Source: Bacteroidales bacterium (lineage in GTDB: Bacteria; Bacteroidota; Bacteroidia; Bacteroidales; Muribaculaceae). From it: 17,598 bases of DNA. Location: positions 1 through 17,598 of the forward strand of contig JAAVGX010000015.1 of the NCBI GenBank assembly GCA_014800065.1. The letters are read 5' to 3'. Under the pieces are notes generated by a model. It saw nothing but the letters and a program-made list of their open reading frames with translations, did no database searches and had not been told where the DNA came from. Below are positions 6,979 to 14,947 of the stretch, piece by piece. The position numbers and the translations under genes were made by a program. Position 1 is the stretch's first letter; each line of letters opens with the position of its first letter.

Positions 6979-8958
6979 ATGTCAGATCCCTACGGTCATT
7001 ATGATTTCTCCGCCGACGGCAACCGCGATTTCGAGGATGACGAGCCTCTCTTCGATGTCGACCCGGAGTTCGTGCTCCGCAAATACTGGGGTCATGACTC
7101 CTTCCGTCCCCTTCAACGAGAAATCATAGAAAGTATTCTGAAAGGGAACGACACCATTGCGCTGATGCCCACGGGGGGCGGCAAATCCATCACCTTCCAG
7201 GTTCCGGCCCTGATGCTGGATGGTCTCACGGTTGTTATTTCACCTCTGATATCGCTGATGGTCGACCAGGTAGCGAACCTCAAGCGTCACGGCATCCGTG
7301 CTTCAGCAATCTATATGGGTATGACCAAAGGTGAGGCCGACTATGCTTTCGAGCGCGTGCGTCAGGGCAAGACAAAGCTGCTGTACATCGCTCCAGAACG
7401 CCTTGGCTCCGAGCGATTTATCAGTCAGATGCGCATGTGGAACGTAAGCATGATAGTGGTGGATGAGGCTCACTGTATCTCCCAGTGGGGCTATGATTTC
7501 CGACCGGCCTATCTTCGAATCGCGGCAGTGCGCGAGCTCTTCCCCGATGTGCCAGTAATGGCCCTGACGGCAAGCGCTACGCCAGAGGTGGTGCGCGACA
7601 TCGCGGGCAAGCTCGAAATGAGGCGTCCTAAAATCTTCTCCAAGTCGTTCGAGCGTCCGAACATCTCATTTTTGGTGCGCCACTGCGAGAATAAGTACGA
7701 AAAAGCCGTGCAGATACTCTCCCGCACCACCGGTAGCGCCATCGTGTATGTGAGGTCGCGTCGCAAAACCCGTGAGCTTACCGAGTATTTCAATAGTATC
7801 GGGATACGCGCTTCGGCCTACCATGCTGCGATGAGTGCTGAAGAAAAAGCCGATTCACAAAAAGCTTGGAACGAGGGTGATGTGCGGGTAATAGTTGCCA
7901 CCACAGCCTTTGGTATGGGCATCGACAAGCCGGATGTTCGGTTGGTGCTCCACTTCGACATGCCCTCCACGCTTGAGGAATACTATCAGGAGGCGGGTCG
8001 AGCCGGGCGCGATGGAGAGCCCTCGATTGCCGTGCTCCTCACCACTGCTTACGACAAGGGAGTCTTCGGGCGAAGATTGGCCGATGCGTTCCCTCCGTTG
8101 GACTTTGTGCGCCACACCTACGATGAAATCTGCCGCTATCTCAACGTGGCAATGGGCGAGGGCTTCCGCCTTCTGTGCGAATTCGACCCGGAGGATATGT
8201 GCCGCAAATACCGCATGGAGCCCAAGATGGTTCTGAGTTCCATCAATATTCTCCAGCGGGCTCAGTATCTGGAATTTACATCAGATGTAGCCACTCAGGC
8301 CAGAGTGAAGATAGTTCTTCAGCGGCACGAGTTGTACGATCTGCGGCTTACGCTTGAGGAGGAGACGTTGATGGATGCTCTGTTGCGAAATTATCCGGGT
8401 TTATTTACCGAAGAAGTATTCATTGCGGAGAGTCGTCTGGCCTATCTGACCAATATTCCGCAACAAAGAATCTATGAATTGCTTGTGGATTTCCGTCGGC
8501 GCCATATCCTCACGTTTATCCCGCGCCGTGACACCCCCTATATCTATTTTCTGACCAACCGACATCCGGGCGAGCGTCTCCTCATCGAGCCAGAGGTGTA
8601 CGAAAAGCGGAAGGAAAATATGCGGCAACGGCTTGAGGCCATGAAGGATTTTGCCTTCAACGATGCCGAGTGCCGAGTGCAGCGGATGCTTGCGTACTTC
8701 GGTCAGGAGTCGGGTCCGTGCGGCAAGTGCGATGTTTGCCGGGCTCATCACGCAGTCAGGCCCTTCGCTGCCGAAGAGGTTCGCACAAAGGTTGAGCAAT
8801 GGCTGGTCCAATTTGAGCAAGTGGACCTGCGCCGTCTCGTTGAAGCATATCCTTTCCACCCCAACGAAATCCGTGAGTTCATCAACGAACTTTCCGAAGA
8901 TCGTCGCTACAACATTGAGGGTGTATTTTTAACAAGTAAAGATAAAATACAGCAATGA
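6979..8958 (+). CDS. recQ: ATP-dependent DNA helicase RecQ
   Basis: This is a 3'-to-5' superfamily 2 helicase (659 aa) that unwinds DNA for recombinational repair and feeds RecJ. Motif 0 is FRPLQ (Gln46). Walker A is MPTGGGKS (63-70), the DEAH box VDEAHCISQWGYDFRP starts at 161, and motif VI is QEAGRAGRDG (337-346). The RecQ zinc domain has Cys565, Cys581, Cys584 and Cys587 in C-x15-C-x2-C-x2-C. After it comes only about 70 residues with no HRDC domain that I can recognise. The N-terminus carries an acidic extension of about 25 residues (DFEDDEPLFDVD) before the helicase core. The start at 6979 has AGGAAG directly upstream. The stop overlaps the start of the next gene. Confidence 0.95.
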   Translation: MSDPYGHYDFSADGNRDFEDDEPLFDVDPEFVLRKYWGHDSFRPLQREIIESILKGNDTIALMPTGGGKSITFQVPALMLDGLTVVISPLISLMVDQVANLKRHGIRASAIYMGMTKGEADYAFERVRQGKTKLLYIAPERLGSERFISQMRMWNVSMIVVDEAHCISQWGYDFRPAYLRIAAVRELFPDVPVMALTASATPEVVRDIAGKLEMRRPKIFSKSFERPNISFLVRHCENKYEKAVQILSRTTGSAIVYVRSRRKTRELTEYFNSIGIRASAYHAAMSAEEKADSQKAWNEGDVRVIVATTAFGMGIDKPDVRLVLHFDMPSTLEEYYQEAGRAGRDGEPSIAVLLTTAYDKGVFGRRLADAFPPLDFVRHTYDEICRYLNVAMGEGFRLLCEFDPEDMCRKYRMEPKMVLSSINILQRAQYLEFTSDVATQARVKIVLQRHELYDLRLTLEEETLMDALLRNYPGLFTEEVFIAESRLAYLTNIPQQRIYELLVDFRRRHILTFIPRRDTPYIYFLTNRHPGERLLIEPEVYEKRKENMRQRLEAMKDFAFNDAECRVQRMLAYFGQESGPCGKCDVCRAHHAVRPFAAEEVRTKVEQWLVQFEQVDLRRLVEAYPFHPNEIREFINELSEDRRYNIEGVFLTSKDKIQQ

Positions 8959-9335
8959 AATCTGCCATCGGAACTATTGCCCTGCTCATTATCAGCAACA
9001 TCTTTATGACTTTTGCATGGTATGGTCATCTTAAACTCCAATCTACGGGAATTTCGAAGAATTGGCCTCTCTATGTGGTCATATTGGTTTCGTGGGGTAT
9101 AGCCCTGCTGGAATATTCCTTTATGATTCCGGCTAACCGCATCGGTTTTAGAGAGAACGGAGGACCTTTCAGTCTGTTTCAACTCAAGATTATACAGGAA
9201 GTAATTACCTTGACAGTGTTCACAATCGTGGCAATCTTTTTCTTTCAAGGCGAAAAACTTCATTGGAATCATATTGCCGCGTTTCTCTGCCTGATGGCGG
9301 CGGTAGCTTTCACCTTTCTACCAAGTAATCAATGA
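8955..9335 (+). CDS. DUF486-type DMT-superfamily small membrane protein
   Basis: This small inner-membrane protein (126 aa) has four predicted hydrophobic helices at about 5-22, 38-56, 76-97 and 103-122. Features such as SNIFMTFAWYGHLK, WGIALLEYSFMIPANRIG and FQLKIIQEVITLTVF are those I associate with the DUF486 (COG3169) family, distant relatives of drug/metabolite transporters. No substrate is known to me. The start ATG lies inside the recQ stop (ATGA), a classic translational-coupling junction, so it is co-expressed with recJ-recQ. A functional link to repair is not implied by the sequence. The family call is fairly confident; the role is unknown. Confidence 0.85.
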   Translation: MKSAIGTIALLIISNIFMTFAWYGHLKLQSTGISKNWPLYVVILVSWGIALLEYSFMIPANRIGFRENGGPFSLFQLKIIQEVITLTVFTIVAIFFFQGEKLHWNHIAAFLCLMAAVAFTFLPSNQ

Positions 9336-9372
9336 ATTAAATCATAAGATTCAACTTTTAAAATACATTTCC

Positions 9373-10800
9373 ATGAAAAAGATTTTTGGAGCGCTCGGGC
9401 TCATCGGCGCCATGATTCTCACAGCCTGTGGCGGTCATGGCAAGCCAGCCAAAGAAATGGCATCCGAGGGCGATTCGACCTTGACCAATGTCAAGCATCC
9501 TGATTGGAGCCGCAATGCGGTAATCTACGAGGTCAACCTCCGTCAGTACACCGATTCGGGGACAGTGACTTCCTTCGCCCGTGAAATTTCTCGTCTGAAG
9601 GACCTCGGCGTGGATATTCTGTGGATGATGCCCATCCATCCTATCAGCGAAAAAGGCCGCAAAGGTCCTCTTGGCAGCTATTATGCTGTGGCCGATTACA
9701 AGGCCTTCAATCCCGAGTTCGGTACACTGGAGCAGTTCAAAGATATGGTGAAAGTAGCTCACGAGCACGGCATGAAGGTTATTCTTGATTGGGTTCCCAA
9801 CCACTCGGGTCGCGACAATGTGTGGGTTGAGCAACACCCTGACTGGTACCGCACCGACTCGCTCGGCAATATGGTGGGTCTTTACGACTGGACGGATGTG
9901 TACTGCTTCAACTACGACAATCCGGACCTGCGCAAGGGTATGATTGATGCGATGAAATTCTGGCTTACCGAAGCAGATGTGGACGGTTTCCGCTGCGATG
10001 TTGCCGGAGAAGTGCCGACTGACTTCTGGGACGAGGCTCGTCCGCAACTTGAGCAGGTAAAGGCAGACGTGTTCATGCTGGCTGAAGCAAGCAAACCCGA
10101 ACTGCAGAAGAACGCCTTCGATATGGGCTATAACTGGCCGATGAAAGACCTCTTCAGCGCTATCTCCGCCACTTCCGGACAGTACACCTTCAAGGACGCG
10201 CAGGGCAATGTGCATACTTTCCCCGAAAAACATGCTTCGGACATCCGAGTGCTCCTCGATGAGCAGGCCGTGGAATATCCCACCGATACTTATATGATGA
10301 ATATGGTTACCAATCACGACCTGAACTCGTGGGAAGGGACTGAATTTGACCGTCTTGGCAACCTGACGGGTGCGTTCGCGGTGCTGTCGTACACTCTCCC
10401 GGGCATGCCGCTGATCTACACCGGTCAGGAAACGGGTATGGATCGAGCATTCGAATTCTTCGTAAAAGATCAGGCTCCCACTTGGGAACCTCGCAACGAG
10501 TACTTCACTTTCTATCAGCACCTTAACGCGCTGAAGCACAATCAGGCGGCCTTGGCAGCCGGATCCGAGGGCGGCCCGATGGTATACTACCCTACTGAAA
10601 GCAATGATGTGCTGGTGTTCTCACGTCAAAAAGGCGATTCTATGGTTGTAGTGATGGTCAATCTCGGTAGCGAAGCAAAAGCAATCAATTTCACCGGTGA
10701 TGTACCTTCTGTGGAGGGTATGACTGACTACATCACTTCAGAAGCAGCCACTATCCCCTCGGAACTTATTCCGGGCGGGTACCGCATCTTTGTGAAATAA
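9373..10800 (+). CDS. GH13 alpha-amylase family lipoprotein
   Basis: This envelope-anchored glycoside hydrolase (475 aa) should cleave alpha-1,4-glucosidic bonds of starch-like glucans. A lipoprotein signal ends at the lipobox ILTAC (Cys19). The GH13 barrel begins with AVIYEVNLRQYT (49-60). The conserved regions are DWVPNHS (139-145), GFRCDVAGE with nucleophile Asp209, FMLAEASKP with acid/base Glu238, and VTNHDLNSW with His315-Asp316. All catalytic residues are present. A beta-sandwich C domain occupies about 400-475. After Cys19 the residues are GGHGKPAKE, without the acidic run linked to surface export in Bacteroidetes, so an inner-facing location is possible (inference). It stands 37 bases after the DUF486 gene, with no SusC/SusD pair nearby. 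It may be read through from recQ or have its own weak promoter. Confidence 0.93.
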   Translation: MKKIFGALGLIGAMILTACGGHGKPAKEMASEGDSTLTNVKHPDWSRNAVIYEVNLRQYTDSGTVTSFAREISRLKDLGVDILWMMPIHPISEKGRKGPLGSYYAVADYKAFNPEFGTLEQFKDMVKVAHEHGMKVILDWVPNHSGRDNVWVEQHPDWYRTDSLGNMVGLYDWTDVYCFNYDNPDLRKGMIDAMKFWLTEADVDGFRCDVAGEVPTDFWDEARPQLEQVKADVFMLAEASKPELQKNAFDMGYNWPMKDLFSAISATSGQYTFKDAQGNVHTFPEKHASDIRVLLDEQAVEYPTDTYMMNMVTNHDLNSWEGTEFDRLGNLTGAFAVLSYTLPGMPLIYTGQETGMDRAFEFFVKDQAPTWEPRNEYFTFYQHLNALKHNQAALAAGSEGGPMVYYPTESNDVLVFSRQKGDSMVVVMVNLGSEAKAINFTGDVPSVEGMTDYITSEAATIPSELIPGGYRIFVK

Positions 10801-10832
10801 CAGGTCTCACACATTTATAATATATAATAGCA

Positions 10833-10861
10833 AAAACCGCCTCGGAGTCCGGGGCGGTTTT
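10833..10861. terminator. Bidirectional terminator between amylase and ROK kinase
   Basis: AAAACCGCCTCGG pairs with CCGGGGCGGTTTT (13 bp with one G-T wobble) around a 3-base loop (AGT). A flanking T run exists on both strands. It serves the plus-strand amylase (stop at 10800) and the minus-strand ROK gene (stop at 10879). Confidence 0.9.
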
Positions 10862-10878
10862 CGTTTGCGATTGGGAGA

Positions 10879-11835
10879 TTATTTTGCTTCCCAGCCGAGG
10901 GCTGATGCGCCGAGGACGGCAGCGTCGGCTTCCTTGAGTTCGCTCAGGAGCACTTTGGGTTTGCCCTTGAACATGGAGAGCATATTGCGATCCATTGCTT
11001 CTTTGAGGGGTTTCATGATGAGGTCGCCGGCTTTGGCAAGTCCACCGAAGAGCACGAATGCTTCGGGGCTTGAGAATACTGTCATGTCGGCCATGGCTTC
11101 GCCAAGTATTGTGCCGGTGTATTCAAATATTTCCTTAGCAATCTTGTCGCCGTTCATAGCGGCGTCGTATACGTCCTTGGATGTGATCTGGTCCACAGGG
11201 ATGTTGCGCAGCAACGAGGGCTCGGTGCGGATTTCGAGGAATTCACGGGCAGAGCGAGCTACGCCGGTGGCGGAGCAGTAGGTTTCAAGACATCCGGTAC
11301 GACCGCATCCGCACAGGCGACCATTATTGCGCTTTACAATAACGTGACCGAGCTCGCCGGCGAGGCCATCGTGGCCGTAGACGAGGTTACCATTGATTAC
11401 GATACCCGAACCTACACCAGTGCCGAGGGTTATCATGATGAAGTCCTTCAGACCACGAGCTGCGCCGTAGGTCATTTCGCCCATCGCGGCAGCGTTGGCA
11501 TCGTTGGTAACGGCAACGGGGATACCGAATTTTTGGCGTACCATTTCAGCCAGAGGTATGGGGCTTGGCCAGGGGAGGTTGACTGCGTCGTCGATCAGTC
11601 CGGTATAATAGTTTGCATTGGGAGCGCCGATGCCGATTCCGTGGATTTTATCCTCGGCGTCATTAGCACGGATAAGGCGCATGGCCTCGGTGTGCAGTTC
11701 GTCGAGATAGTCCTCGAACTTGGCGTGCTTTTGTGTTTTGATTGAAGATGAGGCGATTACGGTGCCGCGTGCATCCACAATTCCGAACACGGTGTTGGTG
11801 CCACCGATGTCAATTCCCATTACATATGGTTTCAT
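10879..11835 (-). CDS. ROK-family sugar kinase, probable glucokinase
   Basis: This is a cytoplasmic ROK protein (318 aa) that probably phosphorylates glucose to glucose 6-phosphate with ATP. It has the phosphate-binding motif GIDIGGTNT (7-15), the catalytic aspartate in VTNDANAAAMGE (Asp112) and the second ATP loop LGTGVGSGIV. The ROK zinc site is complete: GELGHVIV (His164) and CGCGRTGCLE (Cys175, Cys177, Cys182). There is no N-terminal helix-turn-helix, so it is a kinase and not a ROK repressor. GELGHV with the zinc loop fits glucokinase/glucomannokinase, but other hexoses are possible. It is convergent with the amylase and 116 bases downstream of the TonB-C gene. I see no strong promoter directly before it, so read-through from that gene may contribute. 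Confidence 0.9.
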   Translation of the reverse strand: MKPYVMGIDIGGTNTVFGIVDARGTVIASSSIKTQKHAKFEDYLDELHTEAMRLIRANDAEDKIHGIGIGAPNANYYTGLIDDAVNLPWPSPIPLAEMVRQKFGIPVAVTNDANAAAMGEMTYGAARGLKDFIMITLGTGVGSGIVINGNLVYGHDGLAGELGHVIVKRNNGRLCGCGRTGCLETYCSATGVARSAREFLEIRTEPSLLRNIPVDQITSKDVYDAAMNGDKIAKEIFEYTGTILGEAMADMTVFSSPEAFVLFGGLAKAGDLIMKPLKEAMDRNMLSMFKGKPKVLLSELKEADAAVLGASALGWEAK

Positions 11836-11951
11836 ATTCGATTTTGAGTTTTATGAGGTAATTAAATAAGTATTTAGGTGAAACGCTCCCGGGCTGTTTT
11901 TGGATGCCGGAACGTAAATCAGAATTATCTATGTTTTACGCCTATGGCCGG

Positions 11952-12692
11952 TTATTTCTTTTTCTTGAGCGTGATGTAGATGCAACCGTTGGGGAATTCG
12001 GCGCTCTTTTTCACTTCAGAGAATGATTCGATGTCGGCCAGATTGATGGTTTTTGGGTCGCCATAGAATCGAACGCCATCGACAAAGTAGGCCGGCTGAC
12101 CGTCGTCGGTGGAGGTGGGGTTGGCCAGTGGCACTTCCACTTCGCTCTCGTATTCCTGCTCGGGGAGGTTTTGTTTGCGGCGTTTTCGCTCGTCAATTTT
12201 ACGGTCAAGCCAGGTGGCAAAGGTTTCGTCCTTCTTTATGGTTTTGGTCAGATGCGCGGTGAATGCAATGGGTATGCTCATTGGCACTGCCACGGCTTTG
12301 CCGTCGTGCAGTCCGGGCTCCCATGCGGGCATAGCGGAAACGAGGCGCAGGGCTTCGGCGTTGGTTTCATCCGTGAATTTCTTTGTAATTCTCAGGTTAT
12401 CGAGGGAGCCATCGGGCTCTACGGTGAACGACACCACTACCAGACCGCGCTTTTTGGAGTTTTTCAGTGCGGGCGGGTAACGGAGGTTGGCATCAATCCA
12501 ACTGAACATTGCGGAGTCGCCGCCGGGAAATGAGGGTTCGCGATCAAGTTTTACGATCACAATGTCATCGTCGGTCTTATCTTTCTTTTTCTTTGCATAG
12601 GTTTCGGTAGGGATAACCGCCATGCCCAAAAGGGCGATGAGTGCACAGGCAAGCGCACGCGATGTATTGATGAAAGTATTTCTTGTTTTCAT
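11952..12692 (-). CDS. Secreted TonB C-terminal domain protein with SusC-plug-like tail
   Basis: The protein (246 aa) has a signal peptide ending near TYA33 and then a Lys/Asp-rich stretch. A TonB-C domain spans about 52-147 (PSFPGGDSAMFSWIDANLRY, GLVVVSFTVEPDGSLDNLRI, MPAWEPGLHDGKAVAVPMSI). A charged helix (152-180) follows, then a tail (200-243) whose order PAYFVDGV, LADIESFSEVKK, FPNGCIYITLKKK matches the plug signature of SusC-type TonB receptors (VDG, DIESIEVLK, NGVILITTK). There is no proline-rich spanner and no evident N-terminal anchor left after signal cleavage, so it is probably not a classical energy-transducing TonB. Related combinations occur in Bacteroidetes TonB/M56-peptidase proteins (general family knowledge). 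Its partner and role are unknown. It has its own promoter at 12733-12764. Confidence 0.82.
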   Translation of the reverse strand: MKTRNTFINTSRALACALIALLGMAVIPTETYAKKKKDKTDDDIVIVKLDREPSFPGGDSAMFSWIDANLRYPPALKNSKKRGLVVVSFTVEPDGSLDNLRITKKFTDETNAEALRLVSAMPAWEPGLHDGKAVAVPMSIPIAFTAHLTKTIKKDETFATWLDRKIDERKRRKQNLPEQEYESEVEVPLANPTSTDDGQPAYFVDGVRFYGDPKTINLADIESFSEVKKSAEFPNGCIYITLKKKK

Positions 12693-12732
12693 TGGTATAA
12701 ATTATAAGCAGCCCATCATTGCTGATAGAGTG

Positions 12733-12764
12733 CAAATTTAACGATATAAATTGAATCGCGCAAA
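12733..12764 (-). promoter_or_regulatory. Promoter of the TonB-C gene
   Basis: On the minus strand, TTTG (12761-12764) and TAAATTTG (12733-12740) are separated by 20 bases, an exact match to both Bacteroidetes boxes. The expected start is about 12726-12728, giving a leader of about 35 bases before the ATG at 12692. Confidence 0.7.
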
Positions 12765-12882
12765 CTTCCAAATCACTTTTTCTTCAATGTGAGGTTCGAG
12801 AGCCGAAAATTTGGGGAGTATGTGGGATGGATAGTCTGCCATATTGTCAGTCGCACAAAAGGAGAAATGGTCAAAAACCTTT

Positions 12883-12905
12883 TTGGCACGAGGTTTGTTT
12901 ATAAT
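12883..12905 (+). promoter_or_regulatory. Sigma-54-like promoter before dnaK
   Basis: TTGGCACG (12883-12890) followed by TTTGTT gives GG at 12885-12886 and GT at 12897-12898. The 12-base offset is that of the -24/-12 elements of RpoN promoters (TGGCACG-N4-TTGC), with T in place of C in the -12 box. The predicted start is near 12910, about 50 bases before the dnaK ATG. A TATAAT at 12900-12905 lies at the correct distance from the same start but lacks a well-spaced -35. No TTTG/TAnnTTTG pair and no CIRCE inverted repeat is seen in 12693-12959. Confidence 0.45.
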
Positions 12906-12959
12906 GTAGCAAAACAAAAAAAGTAATTTACATAACGCATAAAATAATATTCAAGAATT

Positions 12960-14864
12960 ATGGGAAAAATCATTGGCATTGACTTAGGAACTACTAATTC
13001 CTGTGTCGCAGTACTTGAAGGCAACAATCCGGTTGTCATCCCTAACAGCGAAGGTCGCAACACTACCCCTTCAGTAGTAGCATTTGTAGACGGAGGCGAA
13101 CGTAAGGTCGGTGACCCCGCCAAACGTCAGGCAATCACCAACCCTAAACGTACCATCTATTCAATCAAGCGCTTCATGGGTGAAACCTACGATCAGGTTA
13201 AGAACGAAATTGAGCGCGTACCTTATAAAGTTGTGGCAGGTGCCAACAACACCCCCCGCATCGACATCGACGGTCGTGAATACACCCCTCAGGAAATCTC
13301 GGCAATGATTCTTCAGAAGATGAAGAAGACCGCTGAAGATTACCTCGGCACCGCCGTTACCGATGCAGTGATTACCGTCCCTGCCTACTTCAACGACTCA
13401 CAGCGTCAGGCCACCAAGGAAGCCGGCGAAATTGCAGGTCTCAACGTTAAGCGTATTGTTAACGAACCTACTGCAGCCGCACTCGCTTATGGTCTTGACA
13501 AAACCAACAAGGACCAGAAGATTGCCGTATTCGACCTCGGTGGCGGTACTTTCGATATCTCCATCCTCGAACTTGGCGACGGTGTATTCGAAGTAAAATC
13601 GACCAATGGTGATACTCACCTGGGTGGTGATGACTTCGACCACGTTATCATCGACTGGCTCGCAGACGAATTCCAGAAGGAAGAAGGTATGGACCTTCGT
13701 CAGGATCCTATGGCTCTCCAGCGTCTGAAAGAAGCAGCTGAAAAGGCCAAAATCGAACTTTCTTCAACTACTTCTACCGAAATCAACCTGCCTTATATAA
13801 CCGCTACTCCTACCGGACCCAAGCACTTGGTAAAGACTCTTACCCGTGCCAAGTTCGAGCAGCTGGCCGATAAGCTCATCAACGCTACCCTTAAACCCTG
13901 TGAGGAAGCGCTCAAGGATGCAGGCCTGAAGGCTAGCGATATTGATGAGGTAATCCTCGTGGGTGGCTCAACCCGTATTCCTGCTATTCAGCAGGTTGTT
14001 GAAAAGTTCTTCGGCAAGGCTCCTTCCAAGGGTGTCAACCCCGATGAAGTGGTAGCCGTTGGTGCAGCCATTCAGGGTGGTGTGCTCTCCGGTGATGTGA
14101 AGGACGTACTTCTGCTTGATGTTGTGCCTCTGTCCGTGGGTATCGAAACTCTAGGTGGCGTAATGACCAAGCTTATCGAAGCCAACACTACCATTCCTAC
14201 CCGTAAGAGCGAAACCTTCTCTACCGCAGCTGACAACCAGCCCTCAGTAGAAATCAACGTTCTTCAGGGTGAACGTCCTATGGCTAAGGACGACAAGCTT
14301 CTGGGCAAATTCCACCTCGATGGTATCGCACCCGCTCCCCGTGGTATTCCTCAGATCGAAGTAACCTTCGAAATCGATGCCAACGGTATCCTCAACGTAT
14401 CCGCAAAGGATAAGGCTACCGGCAAGGAACAGAGCATCCGTATCGAGGCTTCGAGCGGTCTTACCGAAGAAGAAATCAAGCGTATGAAGGACGAAGCAGC
14501 TGCAAACGCTGACTCCGATGCTAAGGAAAAGGAACGTGTAGACAAGGTTAATCAGGCCGACTCTATCATCTTCCAGACCGAAAAGCAGCTCAGCGAATTA
14601 GGAGACAAGATTCCTGCCGACAAGAAAGCAGCCATCGAATCTGCTCTGAGCAAGCTCAAAGAAGCACATAAGGATCAGAACATCGAGGCTATCGATTCCG
14701 CAATCAAGGAAATCGAATCCGCCTTCGGCGCAGCCCAGCAGGACATCCTCAATGCACAGGCTCAGGCTCAGCAGAATGCCGACGCAAGCGCAGGTGCACA
14801 GAGCAACGGTGGTGGCAACCCCGATGACCATGTGACCGACGTAGACTTCGAAGAAGTGAAGTAA
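12960..14864 (+). CDS. dnaK: Hsp70 chaperone DnaK
   Basis: This cytoplasmic ATP-dependent chaperone (634 aa) folds and disaggregates proteins with DnaJ and GrpE. The ATPase domain starts [16 protein letters not shown] (6-21), carries Lys70, [12 protein letters not shown] (Thr197, equivalent to the E. coli autophosphorylation site Thr199) and [10 protein letters not shown] (332-341). The hydrophobic linker VLLLD is at 383-387. The substrate-binding beta domain follows, then the helical lid. The tail is Gln/Ala/Gly-rich and ends in EEVK, as in many bacterial DnaKs. It stands alone: no dnaJ, grpE or hrcA adjoins it. Codon choice is strongly biased (many CGT, GGT and AAC codons), consistent with high expression. 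The start is fixed by [10 protein letters not shown]. Confidence 0.99.
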   Translation: MGKIIGIDLGTTNSCVAVLEGNNPVVIPNSEGRNTTPSVVAFVDGGERKVGDPAKRQAITNPKRTIYSIKRFMGETYDQVKNEIERVPYKVVAGANNTPRIDIDGREYTPQEISAMILQKMKKTAEDYLGTAVTDAVITVPAYFNDSQRQATKEAGEIAGLNVKRIVNEPTAAALAYGLDKTNKDQKIAVFDLGGGTFDISILELGDGVFEVKSTNGDTHLGGDDFDHVIIDWLADEFQKEEGMDLRQDPMALQRLKEAAEKAKIELSSTTSTEINLPYITATPTGPKHLVKTLTRAKFEQLADKLINATLKPCEEALKDAGLKASDIDEVILVGGSTRIPAIQQVVEKFFGKAPSKGVNPDEVVAVGAAIQGGVLSGDVKDVLLLDVVPLSVGIETLGGVMTKLIEANTTIPTRKSETFSTAADNQPSVEINVLQGERPMAKDDKLLGKFHLDGIAPAPRGIPQIEVTFEIDANGILNVSAKDKATGKEQSIRIEASSGLTEEEIKRMKDEAAANADSDAKEKERVDKVNQADSIIFQTEKQLSELGDKIPADKKAAIESALSKLKEAHKDQNIEAIDSAIKEIESAFGAAQQDILNAQAQAQQNADASAGAQSNGGGNPDDHVTDVDFEEVK

Positions 14865-14884
14865 TAAACACAACAATCCGAAAT

Positions 14885-14920
14885 AAAATGGAGTGCGACT
14901 GTTGGGTCGCACTCCATTTT
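14885..14920. terminator. Bidirectional terminator between dnaK and the M23 gene
   Basis: A perfect 15-bp stem, AAAATGGAGTGCGAC/GTCGCACTCCATTTT, encloses a 6-base loop (14900-14905). T runs exist on both strands. It ends dnaK (stop at 14864) and the leftward polysaccharide-export operon (stop at 14948). Confidence 0.92.
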
Positions 14921-14947
14921 TTGATGCCGGTGATATATGTTTTTACT

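Noticed and set aside
9358..10539. Long minus-strand open frame (393 codons) opposite the amylase
   Set aside because: It is antisense to a complete GH13 gene with all catalytic motifs. Its protein is His/Val-rich with no recognisable domain, as expected from codon bias on the other strand.
11880..11951. Terminator or promoter between the TonB-C gene and the ROK kinase
   Set aside because: Only a weak 6-bp stem with a 14-base loop and one mismatched -7 box without a -33 partner are present; neither is convincing.
12693..12959. CIRCE element or HrcA control of dnaK
   Set aside because: No TTAGCACTC-N9-GAGTGCTAA inverted repeat, even with several mismatches, is visible in the intergenic region.
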